A DNA stretch of 39,536 nucleotides, taken from positions 1 to 39,536 of the forward strand of contig CAZDGK010000007.1 of assembly GCA_964505035.1 (NCBI GenBank). Reading direction: 5' to 3'. Positions within the stretch are counted from its first letter, which is position 1, and each line of letters starts with the position of its first letter. A program made the position numbers and the translations under genes. The notes beneath the pieces were generated by a model. The model was not told the origin of the DNA. It did not search any database and saw only the letters and a list, made by a program, of their open reading frames with translations. Source of the stretch: CAZDGK01 sp964505035. GTDB lineage: Bacteria > Patescibacteriota > Saccharimonadia > UBA4664. Shown here one piece after another: positions 7,716-14,482 of this stretch.

Positions 7716-8684
7716 ATGTCTGAAGATGCGCCACTCAAGCCGAACCAGTCTGTGGGTCACCAGCTGAAGTCACGGCGGCAGGCGCTGCGGTTGAGCCTGG
7801 CGCAGGTGGAGGTGCAGACCAAAATCCGCGGCAAATACCTGACGGCGCTGGAGGCTGGCGACTATGCGGCGTTGCCAAACGACGTGTACTCGCGGGGCTT
7901 TGTGCAGCACTATGCTAATCATTTGGGTCTGGATGGACCGGCGATGGCGGCCGCGTATGTGGCGGAGCGAGGCGGGCTGACGAGTGGCGAGACCAAGCGG
8001 CCGCGGCTGGTGCGGACGCGGCGGCTGGTGTTTACCGGGCCAATTCTGGCGGCGGCGAGCGCGGTGGTGGTGATCACGGCGCTGCTGGCGTACCTGGTGA
8101 TGCAGTTTTCGGTGCTGGCCGCCCCACCTGGTCTGACATTGACCAGCCCCTCGGCTGACGAAGCGCTAACTGGCGGCGTGGTCGATGTGGCTGGCCGCAC
8201 GACACCGGGGGCGGACGTGAGCATTAATGGCTCGCCGGTGCTGACGGATGTAGACGGGAGTTTTAGCGAGAAGCTGGCTTTGCAGGAGGGGGTGAATACG
8301 CTGAAGGTGACGGCTCGGAGCAAACTAGGCAAGCTGACGACCGTGACGCGCAACGTGCTGGCGCACTTGCCGAAGGTGGATCCGACGGCTGCAGCGGTGC
8401 CGAGCGCGATGTTTGATGGTATTGCCATGGTGGTGGCAGTGAGTGAGACGACGTCGATGGTGGTGCTGGCCGACGACAAGGAAGTGTGGCGCGGGACGGT
8501 GGTGGCGGGCAAGAGTTTGCGGTTTGATGCGAAGACGAAGATCAGTGTGACGACGGGCAATGCTGGGGCGACTAGTCTGACCATCACGAACTCGGTGATG
8601 GTGAATAAGCAGATTTCGCCGCTGGGCGGAAAAGGTGAGATCCGGCGCAACCAGGAATTTGCCAAGGATACCCTGATCCCGTAG
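7716..8684 (+). CDS. RodZ-like helix-turn-helix membrane protein
   Basis: 322 residues. Residues ~12-75 form a Cro-like helix-turn-helix of the RodZ type (HQLKSRRQALRLSLAQVEVQ, then YLTALEAGDYAALPNDVYSRGFVQHYA). A basic stretch and one membrane segment follow (residues ~108-132). The outer part has a bacterial Ig-like domain (LTLTSPSADEALTGGVVDVA, then GTFSEKL-type strands) and a C-terminal DUF4115-like domain (AMVVAVSETTSMVVLADDKE). RodZ links MreB to cell-wall synthesis in rods. No mreB is in this window, so a shape role is inferred from architecture only. The Ig-like insert is common in Gram-positive and CPR versions. Confidence 0.85.
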   Translation: MSEDAPLKPNQSVGHQLKSRRQALRLSLAQVEVQTKIRGKYLTALEAGDYAALPNDVYSRGFVQHYANHLGLDGPAMAAAYVAERGGLTSGETKRPRLVRTRRLVFTGPILAAASAVVVITALLAYLVMQFSVLAAPPGLTLTSPSADEALTGGVVDVAGRTTPGADVSINGSPVLTDVDGSFSEKLALQEGVNTLKVTARSKLGKLTTVTRNVLAHLPKVDPTAAAVPSAMFDGIAMVVAVSETTSMVVLADDKEVWRGTVVAGKSLRFDAKTKISVTTGNAGATSLTITNSVMVNKQISPLGGKGEIRRNQEFAKDTLIP

Positions 8685-8742
8685 ACTAGCGGGTGCAACT
8701 GACAGGTTCTATTCGTACTTTCGAGACAGAAGGGAGGACGGG

Positions 8743-9090
8743 GTGTCATACAACCCCGGCCAACGAATCCCGCGCCGACGGCGCCGGCTGGGCCGGATTG
8801 ATCCGATGCAGCCGGAGTCAGGCTTGGCGCCAGCGCCTAAGCGGCGCTGGACCCGCGGGCGAATACTGGGCATGGTGGTTTACTTTGTCTGGTCCGGTCT
8901 CGTCACGACCGCGCTGGCTTACATTGTCTCGGGATGGCTGCCGCAAGGGCCAGGGAGGCTCTGGATCGTAACTGGTCTGGTGATTCTCGTGGGAGGAGCG
9001 CTCGGCTGGTGGGCCGACCGCCTGATTGCTCTGGTGCAGCGGGATTTCGAGACGATACGGCTGGTCTGGCGGGCGCGACGGCGTCAGTAA
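8743..9090 (+). CDS. Small basic membrane protein
   Basis: 115 residues from GTG 8743, with GGGAGG 5 bases upstream. The N-terminal ~40 residues are very basic and proline-rich (GQRIPRRRRRLGRIDP, then APKRRWTRGR). Two hydrophobic segments follow (about 42-63 and 72-88), then an amphipathic basic C-terminus ending in VWRARRRQ. No family recognised. No clear promoter seen; the gene follows the RodZ-like gene by 58 bases. Confidence 0.65.
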   Translation: MSYNPGQRIPRRRRRLGRIDPMQPESGLAPAPKRRWTRGRILGMVVYFVWSGLVTTALAYIVSGWLPQGPGRLWIVTGLVILVGGALGWWADRLIALVQRDFETIRLVWRARRRQ

Positions 9091-9096
9091 TGCAGG

Positions 9097-9129
9097 GTGG
9101 TGGCTTTCGCGACTGCGCGGAGCCACCAC
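9097..9129 (+). terminator. Stem-loop, possible terminator
   Basis: GTGGTGGCT (9097-9105) pairs perfectly with AGCCACCAC (9121-9129), with a small CGC/GCG helix inside the loop. No U-run follows, so termination is uncertain. Confidence 0.4.
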
Positions 9130-9148
9130 TACACACCTTGGCCGAGCG

Positions 9149-9157
9149 TGCTAAACT
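9149..9157 (+). promoter_or_regulatory. Extended -10 promoter of yajQ
   Basis: TGC-TAAACT is an extended -10 element about 22 bases before ATG 9179, leaving a short leader that contains AGGAGA. No good -35 is visible. Confidence 0.4.
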
Positions 9158-9178
9158 AGAGCCGACAGGAGAGCAATT

Positions 9179-9676
9179 ATGGCAAAAGATTTTTCGTTTG
9201 ATGTGGTCAGTGACTTTGACCAGGCTGAGATGACCAATGCGGTGGACCAAGCCCAGCGGGAACTGGCCCAGCGGTTTGACTTTAAGGGCACGGCGGCCAA
9301 GCTGGAATTTGCTGATGGCCGGGCTGGCGTACAGCTGGAAGGGGAGAGCCAGAACCAGCTCAACTCAATCCTGGACGTCCTGCAAAGCAAGCTGGTCAAG
9401 CGCAATGTGTCGCTGAAGGTGCTGGATACGAGTAAGGCGCCGGTGCAGGGCGGCAAAGAGATGCGCTGGAGCGTGCCGTTCCGGAAGGGTTTGGACCAGG
9501 AGAAGGCCAAGCAGATCACCAAGGTGATCCGTGATGCCTACCCGAAGGCCAAGGCACAGATACAGGGCGACACGGTGCGGGTGAGTAGCCCGAGCAAGGA
9601 CGAATTGCAGGGTGTGATGAACGCGCTACGAGGCAAGGACTTTGACTTTCCGCTGGAGTTTGAGAACTACCGTTAG
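9179..9676 (+). CDS. yajQ: YajQ family nucleotide-binding protein
   Basis: 165 residues, normal for the family. It matches YajQ/DUF520 throughout: it begins KDFSFDVVSDFDQAEMTNAVDQA, has the FDFKGT signature, LEGESQNQLNSILDVLQSKLVKRNV in the middle, and ends in SKDELQGVMNALRGKDFDFPLEFENYR. The fold is two ferredoxin-like domains. Homologues have been reported to bind cyclic-di-GMP in Xanthomonas and nucleotides or RNA elsewhere; the role in this organism is unknown. AGGAGA lies 4 bases before the ATG. It is flanked by unrelated units and looks monocistronic. Confidence 0.95.
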   Translation: MAKDFSFDVVSDFDQAEMTNAVDQAQRELAQRFDFKGTAAKLEFADGRAGVQLEGESQNQLNSILDVLQSKLVKRNVSLKVLDTSKAPVQGGKEMRWSVPFRKGLDQEKAKQITKVIRDAYPKAKAQIQGDTVRVSSPSKDELQGVMNALRGKDFDFPLEFENYR

Positions 9677-9732
9677 TCTAGCGCAGAAAGCTATTAGTGG
9701 CTGACAACAAATGTTAAGATACATAAACATTC

Positions 9733-9761
9733 TTGACATTTAGGCTTAAGAGGTGTATATG
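9733..9761 (+). promoter_or_regulatory. Strong sigma70 promoter of the leader/alarmone hydrolase unit
   Basis: A perfect TTGACA (9733-9738), a 17-base spacer and TATATG (9756-9761). The predicted start site is at about 9768, the A of a short leader ORF. Confidence 0.75.
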
Positions 9762-9767
9762 TAATAC

Positions 9768-9857
9768 ATGGAAGGGCCGTTAGTAGCGGCTTTCTCTAGT
9801 ACATCGCGGCGAGACAGACCTAGCAGGGTCTGCCAAGCTGCGCTTTTTTGTACCTAA
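9768..9857 (+). CDS. Putative 29-codon leader peptide
   Basis: ATG 9768 lies exactly 6 nt after the -10 box, the same geometry as the other leaderless starts here. The frame is open for 29 codons to TAA 9855-9857, ending 24 bases before the next gene. The peptide begins MEGPLVAAFSS and has a Ser/Arg-rich middle (STSRRDRPSR). A terminator-like hairpin with a U6 run is embedded in its second half, so ribosome position on this ORF could decide whether the hairpin forms. No family; coding is inferred from position only. Confidence 0.4.
   Translation: MEGPLVAAFSSTSRRDRPSRVCQAALFCT
9805..9849 (+). terminator. Terminator-like hairpin inside the leader (attenuator candidate)
   Basis: The outer stem pairs CGCGGC (9805-9810) with GCTGCG (9837-9842, one G-U). 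The inner stem pairs CAGACC (9815-9820) with GGTCTG (9827-9832). A run of six T follows at 9844-9849. Upstream GCCG (9776-9779) and GCGGC (9786-9790) can pair with each other or compete for the outer arms, so exclusive structures are possible. Confidence 0.55.
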
Positions 9858-9881
9858 CCACCCGAAAGGGGGTGCGCTGCC

Positions 9882-10754
9882 ATGTCGCAGCAATCGATTG
9901 GCGAACTGCCGAGGCTCCTGCATCAAGATGAGGAGTTTTGGGCGGTTATTCGCCAGTTCCCGTGGTCCGAACGTGTGGTCGTCGAGGAGGCCTACGACGA
10001 AGTACTGCGTGCTTTTGACTCAGTAGACGACCGTAAGACTGGCGAGCGGGCTTTCGAGCACTGCCGCCGGGCCGGACTCGCCATGGCCAGATTCATGCTG
10101 GCGGTTGGGTGTCCACAGGGTATGCCGGTAGCGGCTGAGTTGCGCCATGACCTCCGAGAGGACACGCGCGTGACACAGCCATACGAGAGTCGCGACGACG
10201 GCTACCGGCGCATGCCGGTACGCTACGGGTTGCTGCAGACACGCATTATTCTGCTGGTAACTCGAGCGGAGGACCAAACCGAGGAAACGCACCTGCAGCA
10301 GTTGCTGGCTGGCCAAGACATTGGCTACCTGGAGCTGCTGAAGCTTCGCTCGGTGGAGGACCAGATCCTCGACTGGGTGACGCGGGTGGTGCGACTGAGC
10401 GGACATGTTGTCCGCCGGGCTCTTGGCCAGCCGATGCCGGTACGCCGGTACCTACTGCCACGCCAAGAGTGGGGCCACTTCCTGGCCCTGGTCATCAAGC
10501 TGTTCGATCGCATTGACAACCTCCGGACGTATTGTCATCCGAAGGTCTACGGCAACCGCCCTGAGCACCTGCGCTATAAGCTGGAGCTGACCAAGCGGTA
10601 CTACGTGCCGATGGCGGAGAAGGTCGTTGCCATGGCGCCCAAGAATTGGAAGTGGGCGCTCGAGGTAATGGTGCAGCAGCCGCTGCTGGAGTTGATCGCG
10701 AAGTGCGAAGCTTTCCTGGACGGACCCAATCATGACCGCGAGTGCGGGTCGTGA
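9882..10754 (+). CDS. HD-domain protein like the (p)ppGpp hydrolase half of RelA/SpoT (small alarmone hydrolase-like)
   Basis: 290 residues; GAAAGGGGGT lies about 8 bases before the ATG. The RSH hydrolase active-site pattern is complete: H60 (FEHCRRAGLAMARFM), H89-D90 and E93-D94 (RHDLREDT), and D209/N213 (KLFDRIDNLRT). These match H53, H77-D78, E81-D82, D144 and N148 of the Streptococcus Rel enzyme, including the D+4=N spacing. No synthetase or TGS domain follows, so it resembles stand-alone small alarmone hydrolases, which are Mn-dependent and remove pyrophosphate from (p)ppGpp. Odd: D90 to D209 is 119 residues against 66 in Rel, an insert of about 50 residues. Overall similarity is remote, so another phosphohydrolase substrate is possible. 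The gene sits behind an attenuator-like leader and ahead of a terminator. Confidence 0.65.
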   Translation: MSQQSIGELPRLLHQDEEFWAVIRQFPWSERVVVEEAYDEVLRAFDSVDDRKTGERAFEHCRRAGLAMARFMLAVGCPQGMPVAAELRHDLREDTRVTQPYESRDDGYRRMPVRYGLLQTRIILLVTRAEDQTEETHLQQLLAGQDIGYLELLKLRSVEDQILDWVTRVVRLSGHVVRRALGQPMPVRRYLLPRQEWGHFLALVIKLFDRIDNLRTYCHPKVYGNRPEHLRYKLELTKRYYVPMAEKVVAMAPKNWKWALEVMVQQPLLELIAKCEAFLDGPNHDRECGS

Positions 10755-10763
10755 GGGCCACGA

Positions 10764-10797
10764 GTAGTCCGGGTAGGGAATTTCCTGCCCGGACTTA
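10764..10797 (+). terminator. Intrinsic terminator
   Basis: AGTCCGGG and CCCGGACT are joined by AGG/CCT across one mismatch (about 11 bp in all) over a short AT-rich loop, followed by a T-rich stretch (TATTGTTT). It ends the alarmone-hydrolase unit. Confidence 0.75.
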
Positions 10798-10806
10798 TTG
10801 TTTGGG

Positions 10807-10835
10807 TTGACAGTACGGCTTTCGTTCGGTAACGT
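10807..10835 (+). promoter_or_regulatory. Possible recA promoter
   Basis: A perfect TTGACA (10807-10812) with a 17-base spacer to a poor TAACGT (10830-10835). An alternative is TTCGTT-N17-TATAGA (10821-10849). I see no standard LexA/SOS palindrome here. Confidence 0.4.
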
Positions 10836-10872
10836 GGTCAATGTATAGATAAGCAGGGTAAAGGACGGTACA

Positions 10873-11961
10873 ATGAGCACAGCAGTAGCGGAGAAGGTTG
10901 TAGTGGCAGACGCAGTTGACCCCAAGGCGGCCAAGAACGACGAGAAGGTGGACAAATCGCAGACGGCGGAGCGCGAGGCTCGGCTGAAGGCGATTGATTT
11001 GGCGGTGGCCCAGATTGAGAAGCAGTTTGGTGCCGGGTCAATTATGAAACTAGGTGAAGGCCACAAGATTGATATAGAGACCATTTCGACGGGCGCATTG
11101 TCCCTGGACTTGGCGCTCGGTGGCGGTCTGCCCAAGGGTCGCATTATTGAGATTTATGGGCCGGAGTCAAGCGGCAAGACTACCTTGGCACTGCACGCGG
11201 TGGCTGAGGTGCAGAAGAATGGCGGCGTGGCGGCGTTTGTAGATGCCGAGCACGCGTTGGATCCGGAATATGCTGGGCGGCTAGGCGTGAACCTAGATAC
11301 ATTGCTGATTTCGCAACCAGATACCGGCGAGCAGGCGCTGGAAATCACCGAGACATTGGTACGGTCATCGGCGGTCGATCTGGTAGTGGTCGACTCGGTG
11401 GCGGCATTGGTGCCGCGAGCGGAGATCGAGGGCGAGATGGGGGATGCGCACGTGGGCTTGCAGGCGCGACTGATGTCGCAGGCACTGCGCAAACTGACGG
11501 GCGTGATCTCGAAGAGCAACTGTACGGTGATCTTCTTGAACCAGCTGCGGTTGAAGATTGGGGTGATGTTTGGCAACCCGGAGACGACGGCCGGCGGCCA
11601 GGCCTTGAAGTATTACGCGAGCGTGCGGATGGACATTCGTGGGTCGGAGCAGATCAAGGACAACGAAGAGTCGATCGGAAAGCATGTGAAGGTGAAGGTC
11701 GTGAAAAACAAGGTGGCAGCGCCGTTTAAGGTGGCCGAGTTTGACATCATGTTTAACGAAGGCATCTCCAAGGAAGGCGACATTCTGGATCTGGCTGTGA
11801 AGCACGAGCTCGTGGACAAGAGTGGTGCTTGGTATGCCTATGAAGGCGAAAAGATTGGGCAGGGCCGGGAAGCGGCTAAGCAATATCTCAGAGACCACCC
11901 AGACTTGGCCACTAAGCTTGATCAGGCTGTGCGCAAGGTGGTCCTAACCAACGACCGCTAG
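10873..11961 (+). CDS. recA: Recombinase A
   Basis: 362 residues. A 30-residue Lys/Asp-rich N-terminal extension precedes the standard RecA core: Walker A GPESSGKTT (K102), MAW-like EHALDPEYAGRLGVN, Walker B LVVVDSVAALVPRAEIEGEMGD, loop 2 FLNQLRLKIGVMFGNPETT, and a C-terminal domain. It makes ATP-dependent filaments on single-stranded DNA for homologous recombination and the SOS response. The start is ATG 10873, with AAAGGA about 9 bases upstream. recX follows 9 bases downstream, the classical recA-recX order. Confidence 0.98.
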   Translation: MSTAVAEKVVVADAVDPKAAKNDEKVDKSQTAEREARLKAIDLAVAQIEKQFGAGSIMKLGEGHKIDIETISTGALSLDLALGGGLPKGRIIEIYGPESSGKTTLALHAVAEVQKNGGVAAFVDAEHALDPEYAGRLGVNLDTLLISQPDTGEQALEITETLVRSSAVDLVVVDSVAALVPRAEIEGEMGDAHVGLQARLMSQALRKLTGVISKSNCTVIFLNQLRLKIGVMFGNPETTAGGQALKYYASVRMDIRGSEQIKDNEESIGKHVKVKVVKNKVAAPFKVAEFDIMFNEGISKEGDILDLAVKHELVDKSGAWYAYEGEKIGQGREAAKQYLRDHPDLATKLDQAVRKVVLTNDR

Positions 11962-11970
11962 GGTGCTCGG

Positions 11971-12582
11971 ATGCCGGTAATCACGGCAATACGTAGGCAG
12001 CAGAAGCGGACCGACCGGTACGCGGTCTATGTTGATAAGCAGTACAGGTTTTCGCTGCCTGACCTGGAACTGTCGGCAAGTGGTCTACGGGTGGGAGATG
12101 AGCTGACTGAGGCTGAGATAGCCGCGATGCAGCGGCAGGCTGGCGAGTCGAAAGCCTATGACATGGCACTGCGATTCCTGAGTGTGCGGGTGCGGAGCGT
12201 GCGGGAAGTTCGAGATTATCTGGTGCGCAAGGGCTCTGACCCAGATGAGGCGGCAGTGATTGTGCAGAGATTGGAGACGACTGGCTGGCTCGATGACCAG
12301 GCATTTGCGGAGGCTTGGGTAGCCGAGCGTCAGGTATTGCGGCCGCGGAGCCGACGAGCACTGGAGCAGGAACTACTGGCTAAGGGGGTGGGTCGTGAGG
12401 TGGCGCACCAGGCGGTGATGGCGATAGGGGCGGCGGCGCATGACCAAATGCTTGACGAGCTGGTGGCCAAGAAGCGGCGGCAGGCGAGTTACCAGGATGA
12501 CTCCAAGCTGATGGCTTACCTAGCGCGACAGGGGTTTGAGTACGACCAAATCAAAAAGGCGCTTGCGCGCCTTGATGACTAA
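11971..12582 (+). CDS. recX: RecX family regulator of RecA
   Basis: 203 residues made of RecX three-helix repeats: RFLSVRVRSVREVRDYLVRKG, then VIVQRLETTGWLDDQAFAEAWV, then RRALEQELLAKGVGREV and a final repeat ending YLARQGFEYDQIKKAL. RecX binds inside the RecA filament and limits its extension. The start is ATG 11971, 9 bases after recA, so the two are surely co-transcribed. It ends in TAA and is followed by a weak inverted repeat without a U-run. Confidence 0.93.
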   Translation: MPVITAIRRQQKRTDRYAVYVDKQYRFSLPDLELSASGLRVGDELTEAEIAAMQRQAGESKAYDMALRFLSVRVRSVREVRDYLVRKGSDPDEAAVIVQRLETTGWLDDQAFAEAWVAERQVLRPRSRRALEQELLAKGVGREVAHQAVMAIGAAAHDQMLDELVAKKRRQASYQDDSKLMAYLARQGFEYDQIKKALARLDD

Positions 12583-12588
12583 CACAAC

Positions 12589-12657
12589 TTAGTTGTTAGC
12601 GGTCACGAGCCGGTAGGCTAGGACAAACGCTATGGCGAACAACAATATGACAACCAC
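12589..12657 (-). CDS. Possible 22-residue hydrophobic microprotein
   Basis: GTG 12657 to TAA 12589 reads MVVVILLFAIAFVLAYRLV plus TANN, a single hydrophobic helix with a polar end. It has its own signals: TTGATC-N17-TACAAT (12710-12682) and AAGAGGT (12670-12664) exactly 6 bases before the GTG. It lies in the gap between convergent recX and the PRC-barrel gene. Short single-helix proteins of this size include subunit stabilisers and type I toxins; nothing here tells which. Coding is inferred from signals, not similarity. Confidence 0.4.
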   Translation of the reverse strand: MVVILLFAIAFVLAYRLVTANN

Positions 12658-12681
12658 GCCAGGACCTCTTACATTACAGCA

Positions 12682-12710
12682 ATTGTAGCGTAAGTAGATT
12701 AACGGATCAA
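12682..12710 (-). promoter_or_regulatory. Promoter for the 22-residue microprotein
   Basis: On the minus strand, TTGATC (12710-12705), a 17-base spacer and TACAAT (12687-12682). The -35 overlaps the stop region of the PRC-barrel gene. Confidence 0.5.
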
Positions 12711-13234
12711 GCTTGTGTTTCGGGAACGGGTTCTGGGTTGAGTAGATGGGCTTTGTTGGCGGCATCCCGGACCACGACTTGGCGTGGGGTGACATCGATG
12801 ATCTGTGTGCGGTCGACGATGAGGCTGCCACTAAACCAAGCGCGCAGCATGGGTTGTTTGACATAGAGCTTCTGGACGCAGTTAGTCTCCAGGTTGATAG
12901 TGTAATCTTCGACTGTGCCCAGCCAGCGGCCCAGATCGGTGACAACGATTTTGCCGACGGGGTTGAAGCCGGCCTTGAGTAGAGCTGTTACTCGGACGAT
13001 GTCCTCGGCCTCTACCAGCTCATCTTCGGAGTCAACGATGACACAGTCGGGGGCCATTTGGCGGACGTCGCGGGTGAGCAGTACGATGTTGCCGGGCCGG
13101 CCGGCGTTGCATTGATAGGCGACGAGTTCGAGGGAGGCTGCGTCGACGATAGCCTGGCGGAGCGAGCCAACCACTTCGCCGGTTTGCAGGCTGAGGACGG
13201 GGAGCCCGACGAGTTTGTTGGCCAACACATACAT
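12707..13234 (-). CDS. PRC-barrel domain protein
   Basis: 175 residues from ATG 13234. The N-terminal half has a PRC-barrel pattern (NKLVGLPVLSLQTGEVVGSLR), and a second barrel follows (GKIVVTDLGRWLGTVEDYTI). PRC-barrel proteins range from RimM-like RNA processing to photosynthetic and sporulation proteins, so the exact role is unknown; there is no membrane segment or signal peptide. The start was chosen because TACAAT (13246-13241) ends exactly 6 nt before this ATG, the leaderless geometry seen elsewhere. A longer in-frame extension would overlap the promoter and lacks a ribosome site. It is divergent from rpsF. Confidence 0.8.
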   Translation of the reverse strand: MYVLANKLVGLPVLSLQTGEVVGSLRQAIVDAASLELVAYQCNAGRPGNIVLLTRDVRQMAPDCVIVDSEDELVEAEDIVRVTALLKAGFNPVGKIVVTDLGRWLGTVEDYTINLETNCVQKLYVKQPMLRAWFSGSLIVDRTQIIDVTPRQVVVRDAANKAHLLNPEPVPETQA

Positions 13235-13240
13235 ACACGT

Positions 13241-13246
13241 ATTGTA
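13241..13246 (-). promoter_or_regulatory. -10 box of a leaderless start
   Basis: On the minus strand TACAAT is followed by six bases and then ATG 13234. No Shine-Dalgarno site. Confidence 0.55.
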
Positions 13247-13269
13247 GACTATGTTTAGGAGGGACGCGT

Positions 13270-13298
13270 TTGACTGGGCCGCCAAAAAGACCTATAAT
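13270..13298 (+). promoter_or_regulatory. rpsF operon promoter
   Basis: TTGACT (13270-13275), 17-base spacer, perfect TATAAT (13293-13298). It is the best-matching promoter in the window and gives a leader of about 93 nt before rpsF. Confidence 0.85.
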
Positions 13299-13328
13299 TG
13301 CTGAGTTTAACAATCATTAACCTTTTTG

Positions 13329-13382
13329 CGCCCCGGCTTAACCGGGCCGCAATCTGACCTGCCAGGAGGGTAGGCAGATTTC
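13329..13382 (+). promoter_or_regulatory. Structured rpsF leader (possible S6:S18 autoregulatory element)
   Basis: Two hairpins follow the promoter: CCCCGG-CTTAA-CCGGG, and a longer one pairing AATCTG with CAGATT and CCT with AGG across one bulged A. A CCG-containing segment (GGCCGC) lies between them. In many bacteria the S6:S18 complex binds a CCG-bearing structured leader of rpsF. The position and pieces fit, but I cannot confirm the consensus by eye. Confidence 0.35.
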
Positions 13383-13397
13383 CAAGGAAAGGAAGCG

Positions 13398-13772
13398 ATG
13401 CAAAAAACCTACGAGCTAATGGTGCTGCTGCACCCCGACCTCGAGATCGACGTTGAGACGCCGATCAATAAGGTAGAAGGTCTCATTGAAGCTGCGGGCG
13501 GTAAAGTTACCAAGCGCGACAACTGGGGCAAGAAGCGACTGGCTTACCGGATTGCCGGTCAAGACTTCGCGATCTATGTCTACTTCGAGATCCTGCTTGA
13601 TCCCGGCAAGGGTCGCGAGCTGGAAAATACGATCCGTATCACCGAAGAGGTGCTGCGGCACATTCTAGTGGTCCACGAAGAGAGCCAGGCTCCGGTAGAG
13701 CTCAAGAAGCCGGCCGAGGAGCGAACTGAGCGGGACACTGAAGAAGTAACGGCTGAGGAGGGAACTAAGTAA
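13398..13772 (+). CDS. rpsF: 30S ribosomal protein S6
   Basis: 124 residues. It starts KTYELMVLLHPDLE and contains the S6 core NWGKKRLAYRIAGQDFAIYVYFEI and LENTIRITEEVLRHILV, followed by a charged C-terminal tail rich in Glu and Thr. It binds S18 in the platform of the small subunit. The start ATG has GGAAAGGA 5 bases upstream. The stop TAA shares one base with the ssb start (TAATG), so translation is coupled. Confidence 0.97.
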   Translation: MQKTYELMVLLHPDLEIDVETPINKVEGLIEAAGGKVTKRDNWGKKRLAYRIAGQDFAIYVYFEILLDPGKGRELENTIRITEEVLRHILVVHEESQAPVELKKPAEERTERDTEEVTAEEGTK

Positions 13773-14224
13773 TGGCCAAGAGCTTCAACCAAGCGATCAT
13801 AATGGGCAACCTAACACGCGACCCCGAGTTGCGAAGCACACCGGGCGGCCAGCAAGTGGCGTCGTTTGCGGTGGCGACTAACCGGACTTGGATGGATCCA
13901 AGCGGTGAGCGCAAGGAAGCCGTCGACTATCATGAGATCGTGGCTTGGGGGAAGCTTGGCGAATTGGCCGCCCAATACCTGACCAAGGGCCGTAAGGTGA
14001 TGGTGGTAGGGCGGCTGCAAACTCAGTCATGGGAGAAGGACGGCGTGAAGCGGTCACGGACCGAGATCGTGGCGTCCGATATTAACTTCCTGGATAGCCG
14101 AGGTGATGGTGCTGGTGCGGCTCCGGTCGAACGGCCAAGCGCACAGCCTAGCAAGTCGGATGACGTGGTGATCCAGGACCTCGACGAAGGCCAGAACATT
14201 AATCTAGACGACATTCCGTTCTAG
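13772..14224 (+). CDS. ssb: Single-stranded DNA-binding protein
   Basis: 150 residues. An OB-fold of the bacterial SSB type (QAIIMGNLTRDPELRSTPGG, then SFAVATNR, then YHEIVAWGKLGELAAQYLTKG) is followed by a short disordered linker and the acidic tip LDDIPF used to recruit DNA repair proteins. It coats single-stranded DNA in replication and repair. It sits between rpsF and rpsR, the usual bacterial arrangement, with a 1-base overlap at its start. Confidence 0.97.
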   Translation: MAKSFNQAIIMGNLTRDPELRSTPGGQQVASFAVATNRTWMDPSGERKEAVDYHEIVAWGKLGELAAQYLTKGRKVMVVGRLQTQSWEKDGVKRSRTEIVASDINFLDSRGDGAGAAPVERPSAQPSKSDDVVIQDLDEGQNINLDDIPF

Positions 14225-14263
14225 CCTCTCAACAGATTCAACTTTTAAGGAAATAGGATTCTA

Positions 14264-14482
14264 ATGGCAAATTTCTACAGCAAAAAGGTCTGCCGCTTTT
14301 GCGCCGAGAAAATGGACACGGTGGACTACAAAGACGTGAAGCTGCTACAGCGGTACTTGTCGGGCTACGGCAAGATTGAGTCGCGCAAGCGCACGGGCAA
14401 CTGTCTGAAGCATCAGCGCCGAGTGGCGGTGGCGCTGAAGCGGGCTCGTCATATCGCGTTGCTGCCCTTTATGGTGCGCTAA
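14264..14482 (+). CDS. rpsR: 30S ribosomal protein S18
   Basis: 72 residues, normal length. It has the N-terminal cysteine pair CRFC, DYKDVKLLQRYLSGYGKI, and the conserved RKRTGNCLKHQRRVAVALKRARHIALLPF. The two N-terminal cysteines plus C47 suggest a zinc-containing S18 variant. It partners S6 in the ribosome. Its stop shares one base with the efp start (TAATG). Confidence 0.97.
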   Translation: MANFYSKKVCRFCAEKMDTVDYKDVKLLQRYLSGYGKIESRKRTGNCLKHQRRVAVALKRARHIALLPFMVR

